Source of the DNA: Neospora caninum Liverpool
Taxonomy: Eukaryota > Apicomplexa > Conoidasida > Eucoccidiorida > Sarcocystidae
Assembly: GCF_000208865.1 (NCBI RefSeq)
Contig: NC_018392.1
Span: 1,384,793 to 1,448,792 of the forward strand
Direction of reading: 5' to 3'
Length of the DNA: 64,000 bases
A program made the position numbers and the translations under genes. Within the stretch, counting starts at the first letter, position 1. Each line of letters begins with the position of its first letter. The notes below the pieces were generated by a model. It searched no databases. It was given only the letters and a program-made list of their open reading frames with translations, and was not told where the DNA came from. This document shows positions 9,777 through 19,340 of this stretch, one piece after another.

Positions 9777-12728
9777 ATGACCCCCCAGGCCTCACCAAAA
9801 GAAGCGAAAACGCCTCCGTCACAGACGTGTTCCGGCGACGCCGCCTCTCGGGCCGCTCCAGTGACGCCGCTGGAGTTGCTGTGTCCTCGCTATCCGTTTC
9901 CTCTCCTTCGCGCTCGGCCGAGTTCAGCCTCCAGCCGTTCCATGTGTGCACCCGCTCAGCGAAGAGAACGCGAAGTCCACCCAGAAAGCGTTCAGGACGG
10001 CCTCTCGGCTGACAGCGCGGCAGCCGCACACACACGCATGCGCCGAGACCGCCATGCCGACCGTCCTTCGGCAGGAGAAGGAAAGAGCGACTACGGCGAG
10101 CTGAGGCAGAGAGGCTCGGCTTCCTGCTCAGGAAGTCGCATTCACCGCCTGCAGACTCTCCTTCGCTTGGCTGTGATCGCGCGGTGCATGCACGCCGCCA
10201 ACGCGGCGCGAGCGGAGGCGGCAGGCGGAAAGGCGAAGAAGGGGAAAAGCGGGGCGACGGGGAAGGAGTCAGCGACGTGCCTCGCAGGCACGCTTTCTTC
10301 AGAGAGTGCGACGGGAGAGCGTGAGGAGCTCGCGTCCCCTTCGTCGCTCTCTTCGCCCTCTGGGGAGTCTGCGAAGCCCGCGGGCCCCCACAGTGCATCG
10401 TCTCCGTCGCGCCAGAAATCCGGAACGCACCCGTTAAGCTCTCGCCCGACTCGTGCGCGGACTCCTCTGCCTCCTGGTCGAAGCGTGACGTCTTTGGCAA
10501 CGCACCAAACGCTCCGCGAGGAGAAAGAATCCAGTCCGGGAGACTTGTCTGCCAGTCGCGATGCGTGCACGCTCGGGGAGGAACGGCGAGGAGACAAGAG
10601 CGAGCCTGAGGCGGCGCTAGATGCGCGGAAAAACCCAGTCCGCCGAGACCTCGAACGCATGCCGCTTCATCTCCTTCATCCTAAACATCGGCCCCTCGCT
10701 CTTCTGTTCAGAGCCTCACGCACGCCTTGGGCGGCGCTTCTCCGCCCGGTCGATTTCCCTCAAGGATTCCCCGGCGAAGGACGCGCTCCTCGAGCGAGCA
10801 AAGACCCCAAAGAGAAGAACAGCCAGGCAAAGGACCAGGGAGACACGGCGAGAGCAAACGGGGAAAGGGACGCAGAAGCGGAAACCGTAAGCTTTCCAGG
10901 CGTATCGCGGAAAGCAGAGACGTGTCCACTCGGCGACGACGAAGACGAGCAGATTGGAGGGAAAAGCGGGCACACAGCTGCGGTCTCTCTTCCCGGTTCC
11001 CAATCTGGAAACGTGAGTAATCTTGATCGAGCTCTGGAAGATGTGCTGAGCGAAGAACGCATTTTCCCTCGCGTTTCGGAGTACCTTTGTCGCTATTTCC
11101 AGTCGTACGCCGACCGCCGCACCCTCATGCTAGGCCTCGCTTCCTCTTCGCCTTCGACTCCAGCTTCGTCCCCTTCTCTTTCAGTCTGTCCTGATCCCCC
11201 GTCTCCGTCTTCGCCGCTGAAACAGCCTGTTGGAGAAAGGCCTGCATTCGTGTCTCTCACCGCTCGGCGAAATCTCGCCGAAATTTTGGGTTTCCAGTCC
11301 CTTCGCTTTTCCGCCCAGAGACAGGACACTCGCGTAAGGCGAGCAGGTTCCCGAGGCACCACCGAGTTCCAGATTCACTCCTCGCCTTGCCCTGTTTCTG
11401 ACGCCTGCTCCTGCTCCAGCTGTCCGGGTTCCGCGAGCCGGTGCCCGTCGCGGTGCGCTCCGCCCCCGTCTGTGTCGCGTTCTCCTGCGTCGCGCCGCAC
11501 CGGTGATTCTTACCAGCCAGAAGACGAACGGCTCCACTTCTCCTTCGACCAGGCGGTACAGGCGGCACCTTTTCCTCGTTCTCCGCTGTCTCCGTCTGTC
11601 TCTTCTCTGCTCCAGAAGCTCAGAGGGCGTGTGGGGCGTGGGCCTGAGAGTCGAGCGTTGACGCCTCAAAGCCTCCTGGCCATCCTGGAAAGACGTGCAC
11701 GCGCAGAAGCGTGGAGACGCATTGCTGGCGAATATGTGCGAGGCCGTCGATGTGAAGAAGAGAAACAAAAGCGACAGCGGCAACGTGTTGAGGAACCGGA
11801 AAGAACGCCTGTCGCAAACGCTGCGGTCGAGGCGGGGCCTTCCGCGAAGAAACGGAATTTTGGATCGATAGCGGTGCGCGCGAGACGAGAGTCGTCCACC
11901 TGGGGAAGGCCTGACCTCAGTGGTGAGGAGTCCCCTTGCTCTCTCTGCCCATGCGCCTTCGATCCTTCTTCCGCTGCTTCCTGCTCCGGAAGTGTCTCTT
12001 CTTCTCCGACTCCTTTTTCTCACTCTTCCGCCTCGTGCTCTGGGCCTCGTCGTCTCTGTTCTTCGTCTGGTCATTCTCCGCCAGCGACGGAGAGACGTGC
12101 TCAGGCGACGTGCCTGAGAGAGCCGCTGGCCGTCGCGTGCGTCGTCTTGGAGCGGCTGCGGGAAGAATACTGGGCCGAGGTCGAGAAGGCGGCGGCGGGC
12201 GGGCACGACCCTCTCCCCGCGTTCGACTCCGAACCGAAGGAACCACGCGCGGAGAGACACGCGTGGGAAGAACGCGAGCAAGCACGGGAAACCCGTCGAC
12301 GCTGGCAACTGCTCGGGCTCCGCAGAGGGACAGATCCGAGAGAAGAGGACGTGCCATCCAGGTCGGACTCAGGGGAAGAAACGAACGCAAGCAGAGAGAG
12401 CGCTGGAGAAAAGGTGATGCGACAAGACACGAAGCATGCAGACAGAATCGACAGGGAATGCGCCGGGAAGCCCCAAGCAGCGATTGACACGAGGAAAACA
12501 CCTGCCAAAGAGGTGCCGGAAGCTGAAGGGGCGGCTCTCGCGAAACGGAATTCCGATGCAGCGAAAACCGATGTGGACTCTGGCTTTGTTGTGGAACGCT
12601 CAGAAGAAAGTCGAGCGAGAACTCAGAGAGACAGCGCACGAGACAAGAATGTCTGCCTCGACGCCCAAGTCGATTTTCTCCTCCAGATGTATCTGCACAC
12701 AGACCAGATCCTTCGGCAGAATGAGTAG
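9777..12728 (+). CDS. Hypothetical protein, 983 aa, intronless
   Basis: The first ATG of a long uninterrupted frame is at 9777 (protein begins MTPQASPKEAK); the frame stays open 5' of this but only through non-ATG codons. Most of the protein is Ser/Arg/Glu/Ala-rich and probably disordered. More ordered islands that could be helical are ERMPLHLLHPKHRPLALLF (about residue 300), VLSEERIFPRVSEYLCRYF (about 422), LTPQSLLAILERRARAEAWR (about 630, followed by a charged helix) and ACVVLERLREEYWAEVEKA (about 790). The C-terminus, FLLQMYLHTDQILRQNE, is also helix-like. I recognise no domain and assign no function. It converges on the membrane-protein gene at 14203-14928. A frame this long in a high-GC genome is not proof by itself, but sense-strand length and the helical islands favour a real gene. 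Introns that keep the frame open cannot be excluded. Confidence 0.6.
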   Translation: MTPQASPKEAKTPPSQTCSGDAASRAAPVTPLELLCPRYPFPLLRARPSSASSRSMCAPAQRREREVHPESVQDGLSADSAAAAHTRMRRDRHADRPSAGEGKSDYGELRQRGSASCSGSRIHRLQTLLRLAVIARCMHAANAARAEAAGGKAKKGKSGATGKESATCLAGTLSSESATGEREELASPSSLSSPSGESAKPAGPHSASSPSRQKSGTHPLSSRPTRARTPLPPGRSVTSLATHQTLREEKESSPGDLSASRDACTLGEERRGDKSEPEAALDARKNPVRRDLERMPLHLLHPKHRPLALLFRASRTPWAALLRPVDFPQGFPGEGRAPRASKDPKEKNSQAKDQGDTARANGERDAEAETVSFPGVSRKAETCPLGDDEDEQIGGKSGHTAAVSLPGSQSGNVSNLDRALEDVLSEERIFPRVSEYLCRYFQSYADRRTLMLGLASSSPSTPASSPSLSVCPDPPSPSSPLKQPVGERPAFVSLTARRNLAEILGFQSLRFSAQRQDTRVRRAGSRGTTEFQIHSSPCPVSDACSCSSCPGSASRCPSRCAPPPSVSRSPASRRTGDSYQPEDERLHFSFDQAVQAAPFPRSPLSPSVSSLLQKLRGRVGRGPESRALTPQSLLAILERRARAEAWRRIAGEYVRGRRCEEEKQKRQRQRVEEPERTPVANAAVEAGPSAKKRNFGSIAVRARRESSTWGRPDLSGEESPCSLCPCAFDPSSAASCSGSVSSSPTPFSHSSASCSGPRRLCSSSGHSPPATERRAQATCLREPLAVACVVLERLREEYWAEVEKAAAGGHDPLPAFDSEPKEPRAERHAWEEREQARETRRRWQLLGLRRGTDPREEDVPSRSDSGEETNASRESAGEKVMRQDTKHADRIDRECAGKPQAAIDTRKTPAKEVPEAEGAALAKRNSDAAKTDVDSGFVVERSEESRARTQRDSARDKNVCLDAQVDFLLQMYLHTDQILRQNE

Positions 12729-14202
12729 CGGCCTCCTCCAGCTGCTGCAAACTTTCCTTGCCTACCTTGAACAGTGCATTCCTACACGCGTCGGCATCGC
12801 ATATATATACACGCATGCAGATATATATATATATATATATATGGCCTCGAGTCGTCGACGTACGTGTTGGGGGGTGTACAAATGTCTGGCCCACAATTTT
12901 GACCAGGATTCGGAGTTGCAGCTTTCGAGTCTCTTAACATGTAGTCAAGACGAGATGACCTTTTGGTAATCCTTTAGTGCTGAATGGCCAACGCGGGGCA
13001 CAAGACGGTGTGCACATTTTATTTGGCTGTTGGTGTGTCATGTGCATCATGGAAACGTCTTCCCATATGCAGAGCTCGGAATGCAGGGGTGGGTATATCT
13101 CGATTTACAGGTAGTGTTTCGTCCGTTATTTACGCTCGGGGAAAGCCGTTCCGTGGCCGGCTCATTGGAGTTGTTTCAACGGAAAAAAAATATCTATTTG
13201 TACGTAATTTACCTTCCAGCGGTGACGCTCCTGGTGTGCAGTGGATTGGTTTCAGTTTTGAGCCTCTGCAGGCACGCATGCTCATCTGTGTATATGCCTA
13301 GAAAGGTCCAGACGGATGCGGCTTTGTATCCGCGTTTCGTGTATCGAAACACGACGAAATGGGAGAGACGTTTTGAACGTGTGCCTGTCATCTCAAGCAC
13401 GGCACACTGGGACCACAGGTTTCCGAAGAAGTCGACTCGTTCTTGGCAGAACCAGGTCGAGAGCAACGTCCACCGTAGGCTGTGAACAGAGACGACTGGA
13501 GTACGAAGACGGAAGGCACCTGAGTCGCCTCGTCCGCCGCACAACAGCTTCGGGGCGTGGTTGGAAGGGACATTTCAGGGGCAGTCTCACGAATTTAAAT
13601 CGTGCAGGAGCACGCCTGCCTGGGGAGGACGAAAGGTTCGAGTCTGAACAAGGATTTTCCTTGCTCTTTGGAAAGCAACTGCAGCATTTCAGCCCACGCT
13701 AGTGGAAGCCGCACCCTCATTTCTCCCATGTAGAATGGGCCTAGGACTGTTCTGCCCCGGGATGTGCTGTATGTCGAGGCTGCGCACGTCAATTTGTCGC
13801 CCCAGGCACTAGACTGTGTAAAGAATTGCAAAGAGACTGGAGCAAAAATTTGTTGAATCGGGATCTAAAATTCTGCATCGACTCCGGTACGCCAAGCAAA
13901 ATGTGGAAGAAAGTAGGATACACAAGCAGGTTGGACTATCCTCGACAACTGGAAGCTACGACCGACTCGAAAAATGGATTCCGTAAACGTGACCGGGGGC
14001 CCGGGGCTGTATCTCGAGACCAAGGTCAAACTTCTCTGTCACGTACCCTCTATATGAAAAGCTTGCAGTGTTTCCTCAGACCGTCAACGATTAAGCAGGG
14101 TTGCGACTAGCTGCTTTTAACTCTTTTTTTGGTGTGATGTAAAAAATGCAACTCCAACTTTGAGCGCTCCAGTCTCCCGCTCCGTGACCTCTCTCCCTCC
14201 CT
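12729..14202. other. Convergent intergenic spacer with (AT)n tract
   Basis: About 1.5 kb between two tail-to-tail genes. A pure (AT)n microsatellite lies at 12821-12842 next to an ACGCATGCAG motif. The rest should be the two 3' UTRs. Open frames here (up to 177 codons in the 12436-12969 shadow frame) overlap the known gene or have no recognisable features. Confidence 0.6.
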
Positions 14203-14928
14203 CTACGCCGGCAGCGAGTCCCGTGGAGTGTCTTCGACAAAGGAGGGGAACTGGGCGGATAGGGCGTCTTCTTCCAGCTCCTCCGCCGTTTTCTTCTCAA
14301 AGCCTGTGCCTCCTGCTTGAAGAACCCGGTAGAAACTCCACAGCATACTCAAAACGAAATGGGCAAGAAGCAACTGCATTGCGTAGAAGGCACAGAACGT
14401 GGCCTCGTATACCGCAAAAGAGGCTTCCACCTGTCTGTAGACCTGGACAGGCTTCGAACCATCTTCGCCGGTTACAGTGTCGGCCATGACCACGTACTGA
14501 CTGAGAATAACTCGGGGTGATTCGGCACTCTCATACCCAGATCCTGGCGACGAAGCTGGTCGATGCGTGACCTTCCAGAGAGAAACAGCCGCCAGGCCCA
14601 TCTGAAGCGCCCAAAGGACATACACCATAATCTGGAGGTAGAACGAGACGAAAGCGATAAAAGCGTTTTGCTGCCCCGCTGCACAGAGCAGCAGCGTCGC
14701 AGTGATGAGCCCCAGAACCGCTCCTGACGTGAACGCGGCTCCGCGGATGTTGAAATCGAAAACAAGAAAAACGGAGAACGCGATCAAAAAAACTGCCCAG
14801 AGGGTCACAGCTGTACCGAGAGGGCACCAACAACACTGGCGATATGTTGACTTCTTCCGAGATTTCCCGAGAAGGGGTTCCTCGTCGCCCGGAGCTTCGG
14901 GGTCACTGGGCGGTGTGAGCGGCGCCAT
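14203..14928 (-). CDS. Conserved-looking four-TM membrane protein, 241 aa
   Basis: Single-exon frame starting at ATG 14928 (MAPLTPPSDPEAPGDEEPLL). A short acidic/basic cytosolic-type N-terminus (about residues 1-33) precedes a Cys pair (QCCWCPLG). Four hydrophobic segments follow at about residues 38-58 (TLWAVFLIAFSVFLVFDF), 65-82 (SGAVLGLITATLLLCAAG), 87-113 (NAFIAFVSFYLQIMVYVLWA) and 175-205 (CAFYAMQLLLAHFVLSMLW). A roughly 60-residue polar loop separates helices 3 and 4. The tail is acidic (EELEEDALSAQFPSFVEDTP). The N-terminal EEPLLGK resembles a dileucine sorting signal ([DE]xxxL[LI]), which would suit an endosomal or inner-membrane location; that is inference. The topology is MARVEL- or LAPTM-like, but I cannot assign the family. 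It is divergently oriented from the KCTD gene at 17702. Confidence 0.72.
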   Translation of the reverse strand: MAPLTPPSDPEAPGDEEPLLGKSRKKSTYRQCCWCPLGTAVTLWAVFLIAFSVFLVFDFNIRGAAFTSGAVLGLITATLLLCAAGQQNAFIAFVSFYLQIMVYVLWALQMGLAAVSLWKVTHRPASSPGSGYESAESPRVILSQYVVMADTVTGEDGSKPVQVYRQVEASFAVYEATFCAFYAMQLLLAHFVLSMLWSFYRVLQAGGTGFEKKTAEELEEDALSAQFPSFVEDTPRDSLPA

Positions 14929-17701
14929 TTGCTCGAGCAAAGAAAGAAAGCAGAAAAGGGAGGCGAGACAACAGAGCGGGAAGAAACAGTCATTTCCTGT
15001 AAAAGGAGGGTGTAAGACAAGGAACTAGCTGGAAGCATGCTACGACATCGTGCACAGTGTACACAGACCTCATATATACCCAGGGAGGCTTGATGACGAC
15101 AAAAAACGAATGCAAAGGGAGAGAAGAAAGACATGCAGAGGGCTGTGGAAGGGTGAGTTGCCGACGACTGTAATGATGGATAGGAAAAAATGACTGTAAA
15201 ATGACGGGATGCCTGATAGTCAGGCACAAGTCAGCGAGCCCCAAGCCTGTACACAAGACAAGTGTGCGGGGGAACGCCAGAAATACTGAAGGGAGACTCC
15301 GTCATTGGGAAGCACTCCAAGGGTTGTCTTCTTCTGCGCTTGGATTCTGGTCATGAACAGTTCAGCTGGGCATATACTCCTACTCAGAAGACAGCAACTA
15401 GCGCCGGATGTTCCACCTCAGGGACGTAGCTGCGGTGTTGAGGGCAGAGTGTTTCCATGACAAGCGCGAACCGCCCTCCGGCAAATTTCAAATCCCCTTA
15501 GAATGGAGCAGGCGACCACACCTGCGTGGGGCATGACGAGCTCAGATCTGCAGAAAATGACGGCCACAGACGCTCTGAAACCAGCCAGAGTGTCTCGTTT
15601 TCCGACGCAGAGTGCAGGGGCCGAGGGACGTTTGAGATTTGAAGGAAATGCAGAGTCTCCAAAGACAACGAACAACACGCGGAAAATGTGGAGATCAAGC
15701 AGTTTTTCTCCCGCGACAAGACATGCCACAGAAAGCCACGAAAGAGGCCAGCCTGATAAAGGACGCGCTGAGCTAGCCGACCCCCGACCGTGTTTATAGG
15801 CGGCTGCAAGAGTGCAAGGTTTTGCGTCGATGGTGAGAGGCGAACTGTGGTACTTCTGCTTCGACGCTCTCTGTATCAGTACGAGTCATAAATTGACGAA
15901 ATAACCGGCATTTTGACTCTAGTTGCAGGTTATTCTTCTAGCTGAAAGCGGTAGAGGAAATTCCGGCGAGGTCCCATCCAAAGTAACCTTGTCAGAGGTG
16001 TCTGCCTGTGTAGCCTTGCTCGCTCTGCCCGAATCTTGGGGGAAACCGCTACGCGACGCTTAACTACGACGATCCCCAAACAGCTGAAGACCTCACCTAA
16101 AAAGTGTGAAGTGCTGTGTATGCTAAGGTTTCTTTGGAGCAGTCCTGGGGAATGCCCCTTTTTCGCGTGCCGAGTCTCTCATGAGGGAAATAGACGTCTC
16201 CCACAAAAAGCAGGCTATACACGAGGCATCTCCAGGCCTCTCTCTATGCGCGCCTTGCGTTGCGCCTGAATTTCGCGTTCTGTCGTCGAGTTTGCACCCT
16301 AGCTAGTGGCCAGCAATTTCCAGGAGACAAGATCCCACGGGAAGGTTGGATTATGGCAATCGTGTGGCCGCTGTCTTTTGTTTTTCTTTCGAATTTTTTG
16401 GGGGGCCAGGCCAGCATCGGAATCCGAGCGTGTCAAAACAGCCGTAAAACACAGAGCACAGTGTCAGTGCGAGGTGGGTCGTTGACTCTGTCCGCCGAAG
16501 ACTGGAGTGCCATAGCCCGTTGAACTTTCGAGAAAAGACGCAGTTCATTCTCAGCGCCTTGCACTTTTTTGTCCTTCTTACCACTCGCTTTTTCCCTTCT
16601 CATCGATTTTTTCTCGATGCGATGTTGTTCGTCCTTCCCTGCTCTGGAGTTCTGCGTTCCCTTGCCAGTCCACTGCGTCCACAAATTTGCCCCGGTTGAC
16701 ATGGTGCTTCGTTTTCATTGAAATGGACTGAAGCAGATGCGTACACTTTTCGTGGGTCTGGAACAAAGAAACGTCGTCGAGCGGCGGCTCAGTGACACTC
16801 ACATTTTTCTGCAGCAGTTCCTATATCTACTCGGTGTTTGACTCCCCCGGTGGACGTCAAATTCCAATGCACACTTTCCCTTATGCGAAACAGCGGGCCG
16901 CGACAGTTCCCCGGGGTTGCTGAGGCGTCAGAAGCCCTCTTTCATCCAGAGGGAAACTCACTTCTTTGAGAAAATCATGCCACGGTGAGAGAGCTTTGGG
17001 GCGTGTTTTTTCATCCGCGTGGTCTGACGGAGTCCGTCCAAGCACCCCAGATTGTGGCGTGTATATCTAGGCGCACTCAACACGCGTATGACCGTCGTAT
17101 ATGCACTTGTGCACACATAGATAAAGGTGTAAAAGTGTCCCTTGTGGAGTTTTAAGCTGCTTCCACGATGAGCTTTCCTTCGCTTTCGTCTGGATGAGTC
17201 GCCTCCTCTGACGCGGGAAGCCTGCGTCGCCTTGTGGGTGCCGCCTGTACCGTTTTTTGGTCTAGTTTTTCTACAGTTTTCTACGTCGTCCGCAGAAAGC
17301 GACTCTGCCTGTCCGTTTTTTTAAACCGGAAGCTTTCCCCGGGTGTTCTTCATCTAGGTAAAAACTGCACGCGCTGTCCGGTCACCCTGTGCTCGCCGTA
17401 CTCATCCGGCTCGATACTCGTCTACTTACCCGGTTTGATACTCGTCTACTCATCCGACTCGATACTCGTCTACTCATCCGGCTCGATACTCGTCTACTTA
17501 TCCGGCTCGATACTCGTCTACTCATCCGGCTCGATACTCGTCTACTCATCCAGTTTGATACTCGTCTAGCCTCCGTTTTCCCGCCATTCCACGTTTCACC
17601 ACTCTCTGGTGTCAAGTCCGGGACCCGTACGTTCTTTTCGTGGATGCTCCCCTTCCGCCCCTTCGGAAAGGCGGTGCAGAGGTCCCAAGAACACGTGGTC
17701 C
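14929..17701. other. Divergent intergenic region (bidirectional promoter zone)
   Basis: About 2.8 kb separating the membrane-protein gene (leftward) from the KCTD-like gene (rightward). Apart from the 24-bp minisatellite at 17399-17566 I see no gene. All open frames are short and unremarkable. Confidence 0.6.
17399..17566. repeat. 24-bp minisatellite, 7 copies
   Basis: Seven head-to-tail 24-bp units built around the core CTCGATACTCGTCTACTCAT, with scattered substitutions (C/T in the TCATCC part, CTCG/TTTG). The unit is a multiple of three, so the array is open in several frames and yields artefactual Leu/Asp/Arg or Ser/Arg repeat peptides on both strands. It ends about 135 bp upstream of the KCTD-gene ATG at 17702, probably in its promoter or 5' UTR. 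Confidence 0.93.
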
Positions 17702-19340
17702 ATGGCGGACGTATCTGTTTTTCCTTCACCGTCGTCTCCGTCCCGTCGCTTGTCACGTGGTTCTCTACCAATGCCACCCGCCTCTTCGTTTGGTCCACCT
17801 ACTGGCCCATCGCCTAACGGGCTGTCACTCCAACAGACTAGTGTACCGTCGGGTACAGGCGCTTCTGCACGGCGAGGCCGGCCGACGGATCGCGTTGCGT
17901 TAAATGTGGGGGGAAAGATCCATGAGACAACCGTTGAAACTTTGTTGAGTGTTCCAGATAGTTACTTCACAGCTCTGCTGTCTTCTGAGTGGCGCGACTC
18001 GAGTCCAGGAGGATCTCGCGGTCACGGAGAGCACACGGCCATCTTTGTTGACCGAAATGGAGACCGTTTCACCTACGTCTTGGATTTCTTGCGGGACGGG
18101 GTTCTTTTGTGCCCGAAAGAGAAAAGCCTCCTCCAAGGTCTTCGGCTCGAGGCGAAGTTTTTTGCGCTCGAGCCCCTCCTTGTAGAAGTGGACCGAGCCC
18201 TGGAGCAGATCGAACTGGAGAATGCTGCCCGTGCGCTCCGCATCGTCACCGCCCGAGATAAGTGAGCAGAACGAATACTCCACACGAAGAAGCGTACAAG
18301 GGGTTCTTTACGTCATTGACGGTGGTAGGGTGTATGTACACCGTACACAGGCAGCATTGAGGGAATGGACGCGCTTGGAACTGAGAGTTTCAAGGTAGAG
18401 GGGTATAGAATTCCGTATGTTTTCACTCACGAAGAACTCGCGTCGATGGTCTAAGTCGCGAGGACACGCACCTGTGGGGAAACGGGGGATGACGGCGTCA
18501 CAGTGTCTGCTGTGGCTTCTTTGTTGGACCTTGGTGCCTCCGCTGTGCTTTTTTGTGTCACGCTTTCTCCACCGCGCAATTTACTTCTGCTATTTGTGCG
18601 GCACCGTGCGTTTACTTTTCTTTTTTGCCACGTCTGTTCCGTCTGAAACGCACATGTCTCTCTGCTTCCCTTGCCAGGTCCCAAGGAGGCACAGCCCAAA
18701 GTGCGAGTGGAGCAGAAGGCTCGCCGTCGTCTGGTTTTTCGCCCGTCTCTTCGCCACTTACGTCTCGGCGCATCCCTGGTGACGGAGTTAGCGAGGCGGA
18801 TTCGCCTTCTGTCCGTACTCCGTTCGTTCCGTGCAGCACAGGCATTCCGGGCGCGGCGCCAGCCAGTCCTCCCCTCATTCGGCCGCCAAAGGATTTTGTA
18901 AGACATCAGCGGGAAAAGCGGTGGGCTCAGCCAACGTTTGCGCGCATGTGCATCCAGGTGATTCCTCTGTACCTGTCGGAGTCATTGCTGGTGTCGTCTT
19001 ACGAGGACCACGTGCCGGACAGGGGCTGAATTGTGACGTGAGTCGGTCAACCTCCTGCGGATCCGTTCACGAAGCAGCTTTCTGTTTTTTGTGTTTTCAG
19101 ATGCCACTAGACGCCTCGTTAAGAAGTCCAACGTGCAGCCGAGCTAGCAGCCCGAGTGCCAAAGGCAGCTTTCGCAGTTACTCCCCGAGTGAGATTCCGG
19201 AGCGAAGTGACGAGGCTCAGCGGCGAGCACTCATTAATGACGATCCAGAGCCTCCTCCAATCCTGGGGTTGACTGAAGCCGGCGGTGATGCCCGTCTTTG
19301 TCTCGGAGACAAGGTCTTCCGAACAGATGCAGATTTCTAA
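17702..19340 (+). CDS. KCTD-like protein with K+-channel tetramerisation (T1/BTB) domain, 359 aa
   Basis: Exons are 17702-18261 (donor GTGAGC), 18678-18957 (donor GTGATT) and 19101-19340 (stop TAA), totalling 1080 nt in phase. The start is the ATG in CCATGGCGGAC; the frame upstream is open only from a GTG. Residues 1-63 are Ser/Pro-rich. Residues 64 to about 170 form a T1/BTB fold: RVALNVGGKIHETTVETLL, then SYFTALLSSEW, then IFVDRNGDRFTYVLDFLRDG and a final helix SLLQGLRLEAKFFAL. No membrane helices follow, so this is not a channel but resembles KCTD proteins, many of which oligomerise and act as Cullin-3 substrate adaptors; that role is inference. An acidic helix VDRALEQIELENAARALR follows, then a disordered Ser/Pro-rich tail. 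In exon 2 the same frame runs to a TGA at 19027-19029, so intron retention would give a shorter C-terminus. Confidence 0.85.

Noticed and set aside
17382..17817. Arg/Ser- or Leu/Asp/Arg-repeat proteins on both strands
   Set aside because: They are translations of the 24-bp minisatellite, whose unit length is a multiple of three.
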